Below are positions 17,283 through 25,831 of a stretch of 64,000 nucleotides of DNA, in pieces. Where the stretch lies: contig CAWDXZ010000001.1 of the NCBI GenBank assembly GCA_963806455.1, positions 310,001 to 374,000 of the forward strand. Reading direction: 5' to 3'. The notes beneath the pieces are model-generated. The model saw only the letters and a list, made by a program, of their open reading frames with translations. It searched no databases and was not told the origin of the DNA. The first letter of the stretch is position 1; each line of letters opens with the position of its first letter. The stretch is from Bog-756 sp963806455 (lineage in GTDB: Bacteria > Actinomycetota > Acidimicrobiia > Acidimicrobiales > RAAP-2). The translations under genes were made by a program, and so were the position numbers.

Positions 17283-18145
17283 AACCCTCCGCCGGTCGGC
17301 AGGGGGCGGAGGCCGGCGGGCCGGTCGGTTCGGCCGCCCGGGTGGCAGGGATCGGGGCCGTCGCGTTCGTGGGGGTGGTCGCCGTCCTGGTCGCCGTCCT
17401 GGCCACCACCGCGCCGGCCGGCGCCACTGCCGGGCCCCGGAGCGCGGCGGGCGCCCGCACCGTGGCGGTGGTCGTCGACACGACCACCTCCACGCTGCCC
17501 GCCACGACCACCGCACCGTCGACCACGGCGCCACCCACGACCACCACGTCGTCGTCGGTGCCGGTCACCACCTCGAGCCGTCCGGCCCGGAGCACGACGA
17601 CCACGGTCCCGGCCACCACGACCACCACGCCCCCGACCACCACCTCGTCGAAGACGCCCTGGCCCCTCATCGCCGTGATCATCGTGCTCGTGGCCGCCAT
17701 CGTGCTGGTGGCCCTCCTCATGCGGTCGCGCCGGCGGAAGGCCGTCGAGACCGAGTGGCGCCGGGCGTTGATACCCGCCGTCAGCGACGCCGGGCTGGCC
17801 CGCGAGTCCCTGCTCTCGGGCAACGCCGCCTCCGACGACCCCGAGCTGCGCGCCGCGGTGGCCGTGCAGGTCGAGCGGGCCGCCGCCGCCCTCGACGGCG
17901 CCGCCCGGAAGGCGCCGGACGCCGAGACCGGTGCCATGGCCACCAGTGCCGCCGGCGCCCTGCGCGGTCTCGCCTTCGCCGTCGAGGCCGACCGGCTCCT
18001 GCGCCACGGTACGTCTGCACCGACGGGGATCCAGCTGGCCCAGGCCGACGAGGCCCGCCGGGCACGTGGCACCGAGCTCAACGCCGCCCTGGCTCGGCTG
18101 TCGGCCCGCATCGGCTCGTCACCGGGTGCACCGTCGCGTCCGTGA
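17279..18145 (+). CDS. Two-helix membrane protein with Thr-rich extracytoplasmic linker, function unknown
   Basis: 288 residues, not recognised as a named family. A first hydrophobic segment (about 22-45) is followed by a 60-residue Thr/Ser/Pro linker (about 68-125), a second membrane segment (about 129-148), the basic stop-transfer RSRRRK, and a helical Ala/Glu-rich C-terminal domain. The linker would lie outside the cell and the C-terminal domain inside. The TTG start overlaps the cupin stop (TTGA), as seen for guaA, so it is coupled to folD-cupin. Thr-rich linkers are often glycosylated in actinobacteria; that is only an inference here. Confidence 0.7.
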   Translation: MKPSAGRQGAEAGGPVGSAARVAGIGAVAFVGVVAVLVAVLATTAPAGATAGPRSAAGARTVAVVVDTTTSTLPATTTAPSTTAPPTTTTSSSVPVTTSSRPARSTTTTVPATTTTTPPTTTSSKTPWPLIAVIIVLVAAIVLVALLMRSRRRKAVETEWRRALIPAVSDAGLARESLLSGNAASDDPELRAAVAVQVERAAAALDGAARKAPDAETGAMATSAAGALRGLAFAVEADRLLRHGTSAPTGIQLAQADEARRARGTELNAALARLSARIGSSPGAPSRP

Positions 18146-18226
18146 TCGTGAGGCCCCGATCTCACGGACCCACCCTGGCGGGGCCGGCCTCGGCCCCGGG
18201 CCAGTGTCGATTCGCGGGCCTCGCAG

Positions 18227-18232
18227 TAGGAT
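18227..18232 (+). promoter_or_regulatory. -10 box before metF
   Basis: TAGGAT lies 9 nt before the ATG of metF with no Shine-Dalgarno, suggesting a leaderless or nearly leaderless mRNA. Confidence 0.5.
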
Positions 18233-18241
18233 CGTCCGGCT

Positions 18242-19105
18242 ATGACCCGCATCGGCGATCTCCTGGCCAAGGGGAGGACCTACTCGTTCGAGTTCTTCCC
18301 CCCGAAGACCGATGCGGAACAGGCCACGTTGGTGCGCACCCTGCGCGAACTCGAGCCGCTCGGGCCCTCGTTCGTGTCGGTGACCTATCGGGGCGGGGCC
18401 GAATCACGCCAACGGACCTTCGATCTGGTGACGGGCATGCTGCGCACCACGACGTTGGTCCCCATGGCCCACCTGATCTGCGTGGCGCACACCCGGCTGG
18501 AGCTGGCCGAGATCCTGGTCGCCTACCGCCAGGCAGGGGTGGAGAACCTGATGGCGCTGGGGGGCGATCCCCCGACCGAGCCCGGCGCCGGGGTGGGGGA
18601 GCTCTCCCACGCCTCCGAGCTGGTCGACCTGGCCCACGCCATCGGGGGCTTCTCGGTCGGCGTGGCCGCCCAGCCCCTCGGCCACCCGCTCTCGCCCGAC
18701 CTCGGCAGTGACCGGTCCTTCCTGGCCACCAAGCTGGCCCGGGCCGACTTTGCCATCTCCCAGTTCTTCTTCGAGGCGGCGGACTACACCCGGCTGGTGT
18801 CCGACCTCGCCGCTCTGGGGGTGGACAAGCCGGTCCTGCCGGGGATCATGCCGGTGACCTCGCTCGGCTCCGTGCCCCGCATGGCCACCATGGGCGCGGC
18901 CGTGCCGGACTGGATGGTCGACCGGTTGGAGGAGGCGGAGGGACGGGGCGGCAGGGAAGCTGTACGGGACGAGGGAGTGGCCGTCGCCACCGAGCTGTGC
19001 GACCAGCTGCTGGGGGCGGGTGTCCCCGGGCTGCACTTCTATACGCTCAACCGGTCGAGCGCCACCCGCGAGATCTACGCCGCCCTCGGTCTCGTCCAGC
19101 TCTGA
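18242..19105 (+). CDS. metF: Methylenetetrahydrofolate reductase
   Basis: 287-residue TIM barrel. It opens with YSFEFFPPKTDAE, contains FVSVTYRGGAESRQRT, LMALGGDPP (flavin/folate region) and FAISQFFFEA, and ends near GVPGLHFYTLNRSSATREI. It reduces 5,10-methylene-THF to 5-methyl-THF for methionine synthesis, and continues the one-carbon theme of purN, purH and folD. The ATG was chosen from its position after the -10 box. The gene stands alone, 96 nt after the preceding membrane protein gene. Confidence 0.94.
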   Translation: MTRIGDLLAKGRTYSFEFFPPKTDAEQATLVRTLRELEPLGPSFVSVTYRGGAESRQRTFDLVTGMLRTTTLVPMAHLICVAHTRLELAEILVAYRQAGVENLMALGGDPPTEPGAGVGELSHASELVDLAHAIGGFSVGVAAQPLGHPLSPDLGSDRSFLATKLARADFAISQFFFEAADYTRLVSDLAALGVDKPVLPGIMPVTSLGSVPRMATMGAAVPDWMVDRLEEAEGRGGREAVRDEGVAVATELCDQLLGAGVPGLHFYTLNRSSATREIYAALGLVQL

Positions 19106-19185
19106 GCCGCGCCCCGGGCCGCACCGCCTGCAAGGGCGCGGGCAGCACGGCCGTCCCAGTGCGTCGGCCGGCACGGGACGGCCGA

Positions 19186-19191
19186 TAGGCT
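19186..19191 (+). promoter_or_regulatory. -10 box before icd
   Basis: TAGGCT is 7 nt before the ATG of icd. It is the same hexamer and spacing as at 26890, 39987 and 41958. Confidence 0.55.
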
Positions 19192-19198
19192 GCCGCCC

Positions 19199-20395
19199 AT
19201 GCCCGACGTGATCACCCAGGGCCCCGGCGGCGCCCTCCAGGTCAGCGACCACCCGGTCATTCCCTTCATCGAGGGGGACGGGACCGGGGTGGACATCTGG
19301 CCCGCGGCCAAGCTGGTCCTCGATGCTGCGGCCGCCAAGTACGGGAAAACCGTCGCCTGGAAGGAGGTCCTCGCCGGCCAGAAGGCGTTCGACGAGACGG
19401 GCGACTGGTTGCCGGACGAGACGGTGGAGGCCTTCCGCACCCACCTCATCGGCATCAAAGGGCCACTCACCACGCCCGTCGGCGGCGGGATCCGCTCGCT
19501 CAACGTGGCGCTGCGGCAGATCCTCGACCTCTACGTCTGCCTCCGGCCGGTGCGGTGGTTCCAGGGGGTGCCCTCCCCGGTGCTCCATCCCGAGCGGGTC
19601 GACATGGTCATCTTCCGCGAGAACACCGAGGACATCTACGCCGGACTGGAGGCCGAAGCGTACTCGCCCGAGGCGGTCCGCCTCTCGACCTTCCTGCGCG
19701 ACGAGATGGGCTGGCTGGTGCGGGAGGGATCCGGCATCGGCATCAAGCCCATCTCGGAGTTCGGCTCGAAACGGCTGATCCGGGCCGCCATCAACTACGC
19801 CCTGGAGCGGGGTCGGGCCAGCGTCAACCTGGTCCACAAGGGGAACATCCAGAAGTTCACCGAGGGCGCCTTCCGCAATTGGGGCTACGAGCTGGTCCGC
19901 CAGGAGTTCGCCGACGTGGCGGTGGGCTGGGACGACTGTGACGGGAAGCCCGGCGACAAGCTGCTGGTGAAGGACAGCATCGCCGACATCACCCTCCAGC
20001 AGGTCCTGACCCGTCCGGAGGAGTTCGACGTGATGGCCACCACCAACCTCAACGGCGACTACCTGTCCGATGCGTTGGCCGCCCAGGTCGGGGGGATCGG
20101 CATCGCCCCCGGAGGCAACATCAACTACACCACCGGCCACGGCATCTTCGAGGCCACCCACGGCACGGCTCCGAAGTACGCCGGGTTGGACAAGGTGAAC
20201 CCCGGATCGGTGCTCCTCTCCGGCGTGATGATGTACGAGCACCTCGGCTGGAACGAGGCGGCCGCCGACATCGTGTCCGCTCTCGAGGCGACCATCGCCG
20301 ACAAGGTGGTCACCTACGACTTCGCCCGGCTGATGGACGGTGCCACCGAGGTCAAGTGCTCGGAGTTCGCCGCGGCCATCGTCGATCGTCTCTAG
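19199..20395 (+). CDS. icd: NADP-dependent isocitrate dehydrogenase
   Basis: 398 residues, the dimeric E. coli-like type (about 416 aa in E. coli). Features are IPFIEGDGTGVDIWPAA at the start, FRENTEDIYAGLE (substrate Ser replaced within the family pattern; Arg and Tyr present), LVHKGNIQKFTEGAF, DDCDGK and the NADP region GTAPKYAGLDKVNPGSV. It converts isocitrate to 2-oxoglutarate in the TCA cycle; mdh follows downstream, with sdh and sucCD nearby. Likely leaderless from the TAGGCT box. Confidence 0.94.
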   Translation: MPDVITQGPGGALQVSDHPVIPFIEGDGTGVDIWPAAKLVLDAAAAKYGKTVAWKEVLAGQKAFDETGDWLPDETVEAFRTHLIGIKGPLTTPVGGGIRSLNVALRQILDLYVCLRPVRWFQGVPSPVLHPERVDMVIFRENTEDIYAGLEAEAYSPEAVRLSTFLRDEMGWLVREGSGIGIKPISEFGSKRLIRAAINYALERGRASVNLVHKGNIQKFTEGAFRNWGYELVRQEFADVAVGWDDCDGKPGDKLLVKDSIADITLQQVLTRPEEFDVMATTNLNGDYLSDALAAQVGGIGIAPGGNINYTTGHGIFEATHGTAPKYAGLDKVNPGSVLLSGVMMYEHLGWNEAAADIVSALEATIADKVVTYDFARLMDGATEVKCSEFAAAIVDRL

Positions 20396-20402
20396 CGGTC
20401 GC

Positions 20403-20423
20403 CCGATCGCTTCGGGCGATCGG
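20403..20423 (+). terminator. Hairpin after icd
   Basis: CCGATCGC (20403-20410) pairs perfectly with GCGATCGG (20416-20423) around a 5-nt TTCGG-type loop, just after the icd stop. No T-tract follows, so termination is probable but not certain. Confidence 0.5.
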
Positions 20424-20545
20424 AGGCGGCGTCCCGACCTCGGGGCGCCCGACAACGAACCCGGTGCGCGGGCGACGTCGGCCCGCGCCCGACGCGCCAC
20501 GCTCGACACGCCGTCGGCAGGCTCGACCGACCCGGACCCCACGGG

Positions 20546-20551
20546 TAGCCT
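20546..20551 (+). promoter_or_regulatory. -10 box before mdh
   Basis: TAGCCT lies 6 nt before the ATG of mdh, with no Shine-Dalgarno. Confidence 0.5.
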
Positions 20552-20557
20552 CGGCGC

Positions 20558-21550
20558 ATGGCAGCCAAACCTCCGATTCACGTCACCGTCACCGGGGCCG
20601 CGGGCCAGATCGGCTATGCCCTGCTCTTCCGGATCGGCTCGGGCCAGCTGCTCGGCCCCGACCAGCCGGTGGTCCTCCGCCTGCTCGAGATAGAGCCCGG
20701 CATGAAGGCCCTCGAAGGCGTGGTCATGGAGATCGACGACTGCGCCTTCCCGCTCGTCACCGACATCGTGACCACGACCGATCTGGGCACGGCCTTCGAC
20801 GGGACATCGTGGGCACTGCTGGTCGGCTCGGTCCCGCGGCGGGCCGGGATGGAGCGGGGTGACCTGTTGCAGGTCAACGGGGGCATCTTCGGCCCCCAGG
20901 GGCGGGCCATCGCCGACCGGGCCGCCTCCGACGTGCGGATCCTGGTGATCGGCAACCCGTGCAACACCAACTGCCTCATCGCCCGGTCCAACGGCCCCGA
21001 GGTGCCGGCCGACCGCTGGTTCGCCATGACCCGCCTCGACGAGAACCGGGCCAAGAGCCAGCTGGCGCGTCAGGCCGGGGCTCCGGTCTCGTCGGTGACC
21101 AACCTGGCCATCTGGGGCAACCACTCGGCCACCCAGTTCCCCGATTTCGCCAACGCCCTCATCGATGGCAAACCGGCACCCGAAGTGATCGACGACCGCG
21201 CCTGGCTGAAAGGCGACTTCATCACCACGGTGCAGAAGCGGGGGGCGGCCATCATCGAGGCGCGCGGTCTCTCCTCGGCCGCCTCGGCGGCCAATGCCGC
21301 CATCGACTCGGTGAACAGCATCCGCCATGCCACGCCGGGCGACGACTTCACCTCACTCGCCGTCGTGTCCCACGGGGAGTACGGGGTGCCGCTGGGGCTG
21401 CAGTTCGGGTTTCCGGTGCAGACCAGCGGCATGAGCGGCTGGACGGTCGTCGAGGGACTGACCCACGACGAGTTCGCCGCCGAGCGCATCCGCATCACCA
21501 CAGAGGAGCTCGAGGTGGAGCGGGCCGAAGTGGCCGACCTGCTGCCCTGA
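20558..21550 (+). CDS. mdh: Malate dehydrogenase
   Basis: 330 residues, LDH-like type 2 MDH. The NAD loop is VTGAAGQIGYALLFRI, followed by LEGVVMEIDDCAFPL, the Arg loop VPRRAGMERGDLL, NPCNTNCLIA (usually NTNALIA), TRLDENRAKSQLA, and the catalytic His in IWGNHSATQFPD. It oxidises malate to oxaloacetate. It is a separate unit from icd, divided by a hairpin and its own -10 box. The following VOC genes run toward it. Confidence 0.94.
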   Translation: MAAKPPIHVTVTGAAGQIGYALLFRIGSGQLLGPDQPVVLRLLEIEPGMKALEGVVMEIDDCAFPLVTDIVTTTDLGTAFDGTSWALLVGSVPRRAGMERGDLLQVNGGIFGPQGRAIADRAASDVRILVIGNPCNTNCLIARSNGPEVPADRWFAMTRLDENRAKSQLARQAGAPVSSVTNLAIWGNHSATQFPDFANALIDGKPAPEVIDDRAWLKGDFITTVQKRGAAIIEARGLSSAASAANAAIDSVNSIRHATPGDDFTSLAVVSHGEYGVPLGLQFGFPVQTSGMSGWTVVEGLTHDEFAAERIRITTEELEVERAEVADLLP

Positions 21551-21575
21551 CCCCGGCCGGGCGCTATCCCGGGCG

Positions 21576-21953
21576 CTATCCGGGGACCAGCTCGATCCGG
21601 TTGCCGAACGGGTCGTCCACGAACCACTGGGGCTGGCCGGGGACGTCCTCGGTGCGGCGGGTCGGATGGCCGGCCCGATCGAGTACCGCGCACAGGACGT
21701 CGAGGTTGGAGACGACCAGGGCGGGGTGGGCCTTTCGGGCCGGGCGGAACTCCTCTTCGACGCCGAGGTGGATCTTGACCGGGCCGTCCTCGAACCAGCA
21801 GCCGCCCCGGACGGCGAGCTCGGGCGGTTTCGGGACCCGGCGCAGCCCGAGCAGCCCCTCGAAGAAGGCCTGGGCCCGGGTGTCGGCCACCCGCCCGGCC
21901 GGCATGGCCAGCTGGACGTGATCGATGCCCTCGATGCGGTGAGCGGATGTCAC
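21576..21953 (-). CDS. VOC-family (glyoxalase-like) protein
   Basis: 125 residues of one vicinal-oxygen-chelate fold. It opens with GIDHVQLAMPAG, has GLRRVPKPPELAVRGGCWFE and VKIHLGVEEEFRPARKAHPAL, and closes with FVDDPFGNRIELV. His at the first strand, His in IHLGV and Glu in IELV are candidate metal ligands. The substrate is unknown. The GTG start overlaps the preceding VOC gene (GTGA), so they form a pair that may act as a heterodimer or in sequence. Confidence 0.82.
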   Translation of the reverse strand: MTSAHRIEGIDHVQLAMPAGRVADTRAQAFFEGLLGLRRVPKPPELAVRGGCWFEDGPVKIHLGVEEEFRPARKAHPALVVSNLDVLCAVLDRAGHPTRRTEDVPGQPQWFVDDPFGNRIELVPG

Positions 21954-22384
21954 CCGGCCCCCTCCTGCTCGAACCGGCGGGGGTCGCGGCGGAGGGGGTG
22001 CTCGGTCGGGACCTCGACCAGATGGATCCGGAGCCCGTCCGGGTCGTCGATCCAGGCTTCGATCAGCCCCCACGGCTCGAGGAGGGGCGGGCGGACCACC
22101 GGCACGCCCCGCCCGCCCAGCTCGGTCACCGCCGCCCCGACCGACCGCACCTGGAGCCAGAGGGTGAGGGGCCCGGCCGCGGGAGCGTCTCCCTCCGGCC
22201 GGCCGTCGGCGGGAGGACCGCCCACCACCTCGATGTGGCCGCCCCCGGCGAAGAAGACCACGCCGCGTCCGGCTCCCTCACCGAACTCCCGGGCCACGGC
22301 CAGCCCGAGGGCCGTGCCGTAGAACTCGACGGATCGATCGAGGTCGGTGGGGTGGAGGATGATCCTGCTGGTCAGTACGTCCAC
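21950..22384 (-). CDS. VOC-family (glyoxalase-like) protein
   Basis: 144 residues. Starts MDVLTSRIILHPTDLDRSVEFYG, contains FFAGGGHIEVVGG and LWLQVRSVGAAVTELGGRG, and ends with DDPDGLRIHLVEVP plus a short tail. This is the pattern of bleomycin-resistance/glyoxalase proteins in which one chain carries one pair of beta-alpha-beta-beta-beta modules. GTG start. It is the first gene of a two-gene leftward operon. Function unknown. Confidence 0.82.
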   Translation of the reverse strand: MDVLTSRIILHPTDLDRSVEFYGTALGLAVAREFGEGAGRGVVFFAGGGHIEVVGGPPADGRPEGDAPAAGPLTLWLQVRSVGAAVTELGGRGVPVVRPPLLEPWGLIEAWIDDPDGLRIHLVEVPTEHPLRRDPRRFEQEGAG

Positions 22385-22464
22385 GGCTGCCCTGCTTTCC
22401 CTTCCACGGCCGGCCCGCCTTCCCGGCGCGGCGCCCGGGTTCGTGCCCGACCGGTCACGCCGGC

Positions 22465-22905
22465 TCAGTACGTCGTCGAGGCGCCCAGCTCGCCGGTGCC
22501 GTCACGGGCCGCGGCCAGGAGGTTCTGGGCCTCCACCAGCACGGTGAGGTCGCCTCGGACCCGGATGCGGCCCCGGTTCAACGCCTCGGCCGGGGACAGG
22601 TCACCCGCCGACATGGCGGCAGCGGCCTCGTAGGACAGCGCCATGGTGACGTTCGGCACGCCGGCCTCCCCCGGCCGGCCGGCCGGACCGGTGTCCGGGC
22701 CGGCCCGCTCGAGGCGGAGGGTGCACCGGTCGATGTGGAGGAGGAGGCGGACATCTCCGTCGGGGCCGCCGTGGATCTCCTGGGCCACGGTGACCGGGCC
22801 GTCGGCCACGGCCAGGCCGACGCCGTCCCCCGGGCCGGGCAGGACCACGTCGGCGAGGGCGACGTTGAAGGCGTCCACCCACTCGGGGCTCAGGAACCGG
22901 GCCAC
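22465..22905 (-). CDS. SCP2 sterol-carrier-like protein
   Basis: About 146 residues. Starts ARFLSPEWVDAFNVALADV and contains VAQEIHGGPDGDVRLLLHID, VTMALSYEAAAAMSAGDLSPAEAL and GRIRVRGDLTVLVEAQNLL, the typical SCP2 hydrophobic-ligand fold. It likely binds a lipid or acyl-CoA. The GTG at 22905 was picked because the domain begins there and a GGAAGGGCAGC-like site precedes it; longer Arg/Pro-rich extensions look non-coding. It lies 55 nt after sdhB and may be the last gene of the sdh operon, an unusual partner for it. Confidence 0.75.
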   Translation of the reverse strand: MARFLSPEWVDAFNVALADVVLPGPGDGVGLAVADGPVTVAQEIHGGPDGDVRLLLHIDRCTLRLERAGPDTGPAGRPGEAGVPNVTMALSYEAAAAMSAGDLSPAEALNRGRIRVRGDLTVLVEAQNLLAAARDGTGELGASTTY

Positions 22906-22960
22906 CGACGCTGCCCTTCCCGCCCCCCACCCCGACGTCCGGGCGATCGCCGCACCGACC

Positions 22961-23977
22961 TCAACCGATCGGCGTGTCGCTGAAGGTCCCGGTTCCCCTC
23001 TCGGTCTCCGGGCCGTCCTCGGTGCTGTGGCCGGCCCGGGCCGAGGATGCCGCCGCCACGAGCGGGGCCGAGCCGTCGCCGTCCCCGGGGCCGGGGACGC
23101 CACGCACCCGGAACCGGGGCTGCACGGCCGCCGGTCCGCCGGCCGGTGACCCGGCGGCGGCCTCGGCGGCCGACCGCTTGCTGCGGTTCAGGATCTTGCG
23201 GCCCAGCCAGGCCAACGGGTCGTAGGAGGCGTCGACGACCCGCTCCTTCAGCGGGATGATGGCGTTGTCGGTGATCTTGATGTGCTCGGGGCAGACCTCG
23301 GTGCAGCACTTGGTGATGTTGCACCTGCCGATGCCCTGTTCCTTCCGCAGGAGCTCGCGCCGGTCGTTGTCGTCGAGCGGGTGCATCTCGAGCTCCGCCG
23401 TCCGGGCGAAGAACCGGGGGCCGGCGAAGGCCGTCTTGTTCTCCTCGTGGTCGCGGATGACGTGGCAGACGTCCTGGCACAGGTAGCACTCGATGCACTT
23501 GCGGAACTCCTGGCTCCGCTCGATGTCGATCTGCTGCATGCGGTAGCCGCCGGCCTGCACCTCGTCGGCTGTCTTCGGCCGGGGTTGGAACGGCGGGATC
23601 CTCTTCGCCACCTCGTAGTTGTAGGAGACGTCGGTCACCAGGTCCCGCAGGATGGGGAATGTCCGCATCGGCGCCACGGTGACCGCCTCGCCGGCCGGGA
23701 GCGTGTCCATCCTGGTCATGCACATGAGGGCGGGTACCCCGTTGATCTCGGCCGAGCACGAGCCGCACTTGCCCGCCTTGCAGTTCCACCGGCAGGCGAG
23801 GTCGGGCGCCTGGGTGGCCTGGACCCGGTGGACCACGTCGAGCACGACCTCGCCCTCCTGGGCGGGCAGGACGTACTCGGCGAACTCCCCACCGCTCTCG
23901 TCACCGCGCCACAGCCGTACGGTGACCTCGTCACCGTACGGCCCGACCGCGTCGGCACCGTCGTGTCCGTCGGCCAT
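22961..23977 (-). CDS. sdhB: Succinate dehydrogenase iron-sulfur subunit with C-terminal extension
   Basis: 338 residues. The [2Fe-2S] cluster ligands are in CRWNCKAGKCGSC with a following Cys in ALMCM; the [4Fe-4S]/[3Fe-4S] region has CIECYLCQDVCH and CNITKCCTEVCPEHIK. It carries electrons from SdhA flavin to the quinone site. The usual subunit is about 250 aa; here some 75 extra Ala/Gly/Pro/Ser-rich residues with no predicted fold follow ILNRSKRSA. ATG overlaps the sdhA stop by one base (TGATG). Confidence 0.92.
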   Translation of the reverse strand: MADGHDGADAVGPYGDEVTVRLWRGDESGGEFAEYVLPAQEGEVVLDVVHRVQATQAPDLACRWNCKAGKCGSCSAEINGVPALMCMTRMDTLPAGEAVTVAPMRTFPILRDLVTDVSYNYEVAKRIPPFQPRPKTADEVQAGGYRMQQIDIERSQEFRKCIECYLCQDVCHVIRDHEENKTAFAGPRFFARTAELEMHPLDDNDRRELLRKEQGIGRCNITKCCTEVCPEHIKITDNAIIPLKERVVDASYDPLAWLGRKILNRSKRSAAEAAAGSPAGGPAAVQPRFRVRGVPGPGDGDGSAPLVAAASSARAGHSTEDGPETERGTGTFSDTPIG

Positions 23978-25818
23978 CAGGTCGCCTCCTCGAGCAGTGA
24001 TGCCAGGTCTTCTGGCATGGCCGGGATCGGCTCCGGTCCCACGGTGATCGACCGGATCGACGGGGTACCCCCCACTCCACCGGTCTCCTTGCCGTCCCCG
24101 GGGATCCGCTCCACGAAGTTGACCGTGCCCATCTCCTCGGACGGCTTCGGGTAGTCGTCCCGGGTGTGTCCCCCGCGGCTCTCCTTGCGGTTGATGGCTC
24201 CGAGGGTGGTGCAGCGCGAAACGGTGAGCATGGCCGGCAGGTCGGTGGTCAGGTTCCACCCGGGGTTGTAGCGGCGTCCCCCGCCGAGCGACACCCGATT
24301 GGCCCGGTCCTCGAGCTCGTCGAGCTTGCCCAGTGCCTCCTGTAGCTCGGCCTCGGTCCGGATGATGCCAACCAGGTTCTGCATGGTCTCCTGCAGGTCG
24401 TGGTGGATGGTGTAGGGGTTCTCCCCATCCGGACGGTCGAAGGGGGCGACCGCCGCATCGATGACGGCGGCGATCTCACCCTCGTCGAGCACGACGGGTG
24501 CGGACCGGCCCGATGCGAACTCGGCTGCGCCCACCCCGGCCCGCCGGCCGAACACCAGCAGGTCCGAGAGAGAGTTCCCTCCCAGCCGGTTGGCGCCGTG
24601 CATCCCGCCGGCCACCTCGCCGGCGGCGAACAGGCCGGCCACGGTGGTGGCGGCGGAATCGGCCTCAACCCTGACGCCACCCATGATGTAGTGGCAAGTG
24701 GGGCCCACCTCCATGGCCTCGGCGGTGATGTCCACGCCGGCCAGCTCCATGAACTGGTGGTACATCGAGGGCAGCCGGCGGCGGATGTCCTCGGCCGTCC
24801 TCCGGGTGGCGATGTCGAGGAAGACGCCGCCGTGGGGGCTGCCCCGCCCCGCCTTGACCTCGTTGTTGATGGAACGGGCCACCTCGTCCCGGGGCAGGAG
24901 CTCCGGCGGCCGGCGGCCGGCCGAGTGGTCGTCGTACCACTTGTCGCCCTCGTCCTCGGTGTCCGCCGTCTCGGCGGCGAACATCGGCGGGATGTAGTCG
25001 AACATGAACCGCCTGCCGTCGGAGTTGCGGAGGACCCCGCCGTCGCCCCGCACCCCCTCGGTGACCAGGATGCCCCGCACCGAAAGGGGCCAGACCATCC
25101 CGGTGGGGTGGAACTGCACGCACTCCATGTCGATGAGGTCGGCTCCCGCCCACAGCGACATGGCGTGCCCGTCGCCGGTGGACTCCCACGAGTTGGAGGT
25201 GTAGAGCCAGCTCTTGCCCACGCCCCCGGTGGCCATGACCACCGCCTTGGCCCTGAAGGTGACGAACTCCCCCGAAGGCCGCCAGTACCCCACCAGGCCC
25301 GAGACCACGCCGTCGGGGTCGTGGAGGAGGCGGAGCACCTTGACCTCCATGAAGACCTCGATGCCGTCGGCCACCGCCTTCTGCTGGAGGGTGCGGATCA
25401 GCTCGAGCCCGGTGCGGTCCCCGACGTGGGCCAGCCGGGCGTAGCGGTGGCCCCCGAAGTCACGTTGGAGGATCAAGCCGTCCCCGGTGCGGTCGAACAG
25501 CGCCCCCCAGTCCTCCAGCTCACGGACCCGATCGGGCGACTCCTGGGCGTGGAGCTGGGCCATGCGCCAGTTGTTGAGCATCTTGCCGCCCCGCATGGTG
25601 TCGCGGAAATGGACCTGCCAGCTGTCCTCGGGGTAGACGTTGCCCAGCGCCGCCGCCACACCGCCCTCCGCCATCACGGTGTGCGCCTTTCCCAGCAGGG
25701 ACTTGCACACCAGTGCGGTGCGCAGCCCTCGCGAACGGGCCTCGATCGCCGCCCGCATCCCTGCGCCCCCGGCACCGACGATGATCACGTCGAAATCGTG
25801 GGTCTCGTAGTCAGCCAT
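23977..25818 (-). CDS. sdhA: Succinate dehydrogenase/fumarate reductase flavoprotein subunit
   Basis: 613 residues. The FAD-binding loop is DVIIVGAGGAGMRAAIEA, the histidyl-FAD segment is KAHTVMAEGGVAAALGN, and substrate and catalytic regions are ECVQFHPTGMV and RGDGGVLRNSDGRRFM, ending with MHGANRLGGNSLSDLLVFGRRAG. Oxidises succinate. ATG at 25818 was chosen because ADYETHDFDVIIVG begins the family; an upstream in-frame start adds 16 residues that overlap sdhC. Order sdhC-sdhA-sdhB resembles M. tuberculosis Sdh1 (Rv0249c-Rv0247c). Confidence 0.94.
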   Translation of the reverse strand: MADYETHDFDVIIVGAGGAGMRAAIEARSRGLRTALVCKSLLGKAHTVMAEGGVAAALGNVYPEDSWQVHFRDTMRGGKMLNNWRMAQLHAQESPDRVRELEDWGALFDRTGDGLILQRDFGGHRYARLAHVGDRTGLELIRTLQQKAVADGIEVFMEVKVLRLLHDPDGVVSGLVGYWRPSGEFVTFRAKAVVMATGGVGKSWLYTSNSWESTGDGHAMSLWAGADLIDMECVQFHPTGMVWPLSVRGILVTEGVRGDGGVLRNSDGRRFMFDYIPPMFAAETADTEDEGDKWYDDHSAGRRPPELLPRDEVARSINNEVKAGRGSPHGGVFLDIATRRTAEDIRRRLPSMYHQFMELAGVDITAEAMEVGPTCHYIMGGVRVEADSAATTVAGLFAAGEVAGGMHGANRLGGNSLSDLLVFGRRAGVGAAEFASGRSAPVVLDEGEIAAVIDAAVAPFDRPDGENPYTIHHDLQETMQNLVGIIRTEAELQEALGKLDELEDRANRVSLGGGRRYNPGWNLTTDLPAMLTVSRCTTLGAINRKESRGGHTRDDYPKPSEEMGTVNFVERIPGDGKETGGVGGTPSIRSITVGPEPIPAMPEDLASLLEEAT

Positions 25819-25831
25819 GTACCCGATCCCC

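Noticed and set aside
17460..17660. Apparent repeat array of ACC/ACG triplets
   Set aside because: It is the Thr-rich linker of the membrane protein, not a satellite or CRISPR; there are no regular spacers.
18404..21328. A 974-codon minus-strand open frame across metF, icd and mdh
   Set aside because: It is antisense to three clearly conserved genes, is rich in Gly/Arg/Asp/His as expected of a mirror frame in 70% GC DNA, and shows no domain.
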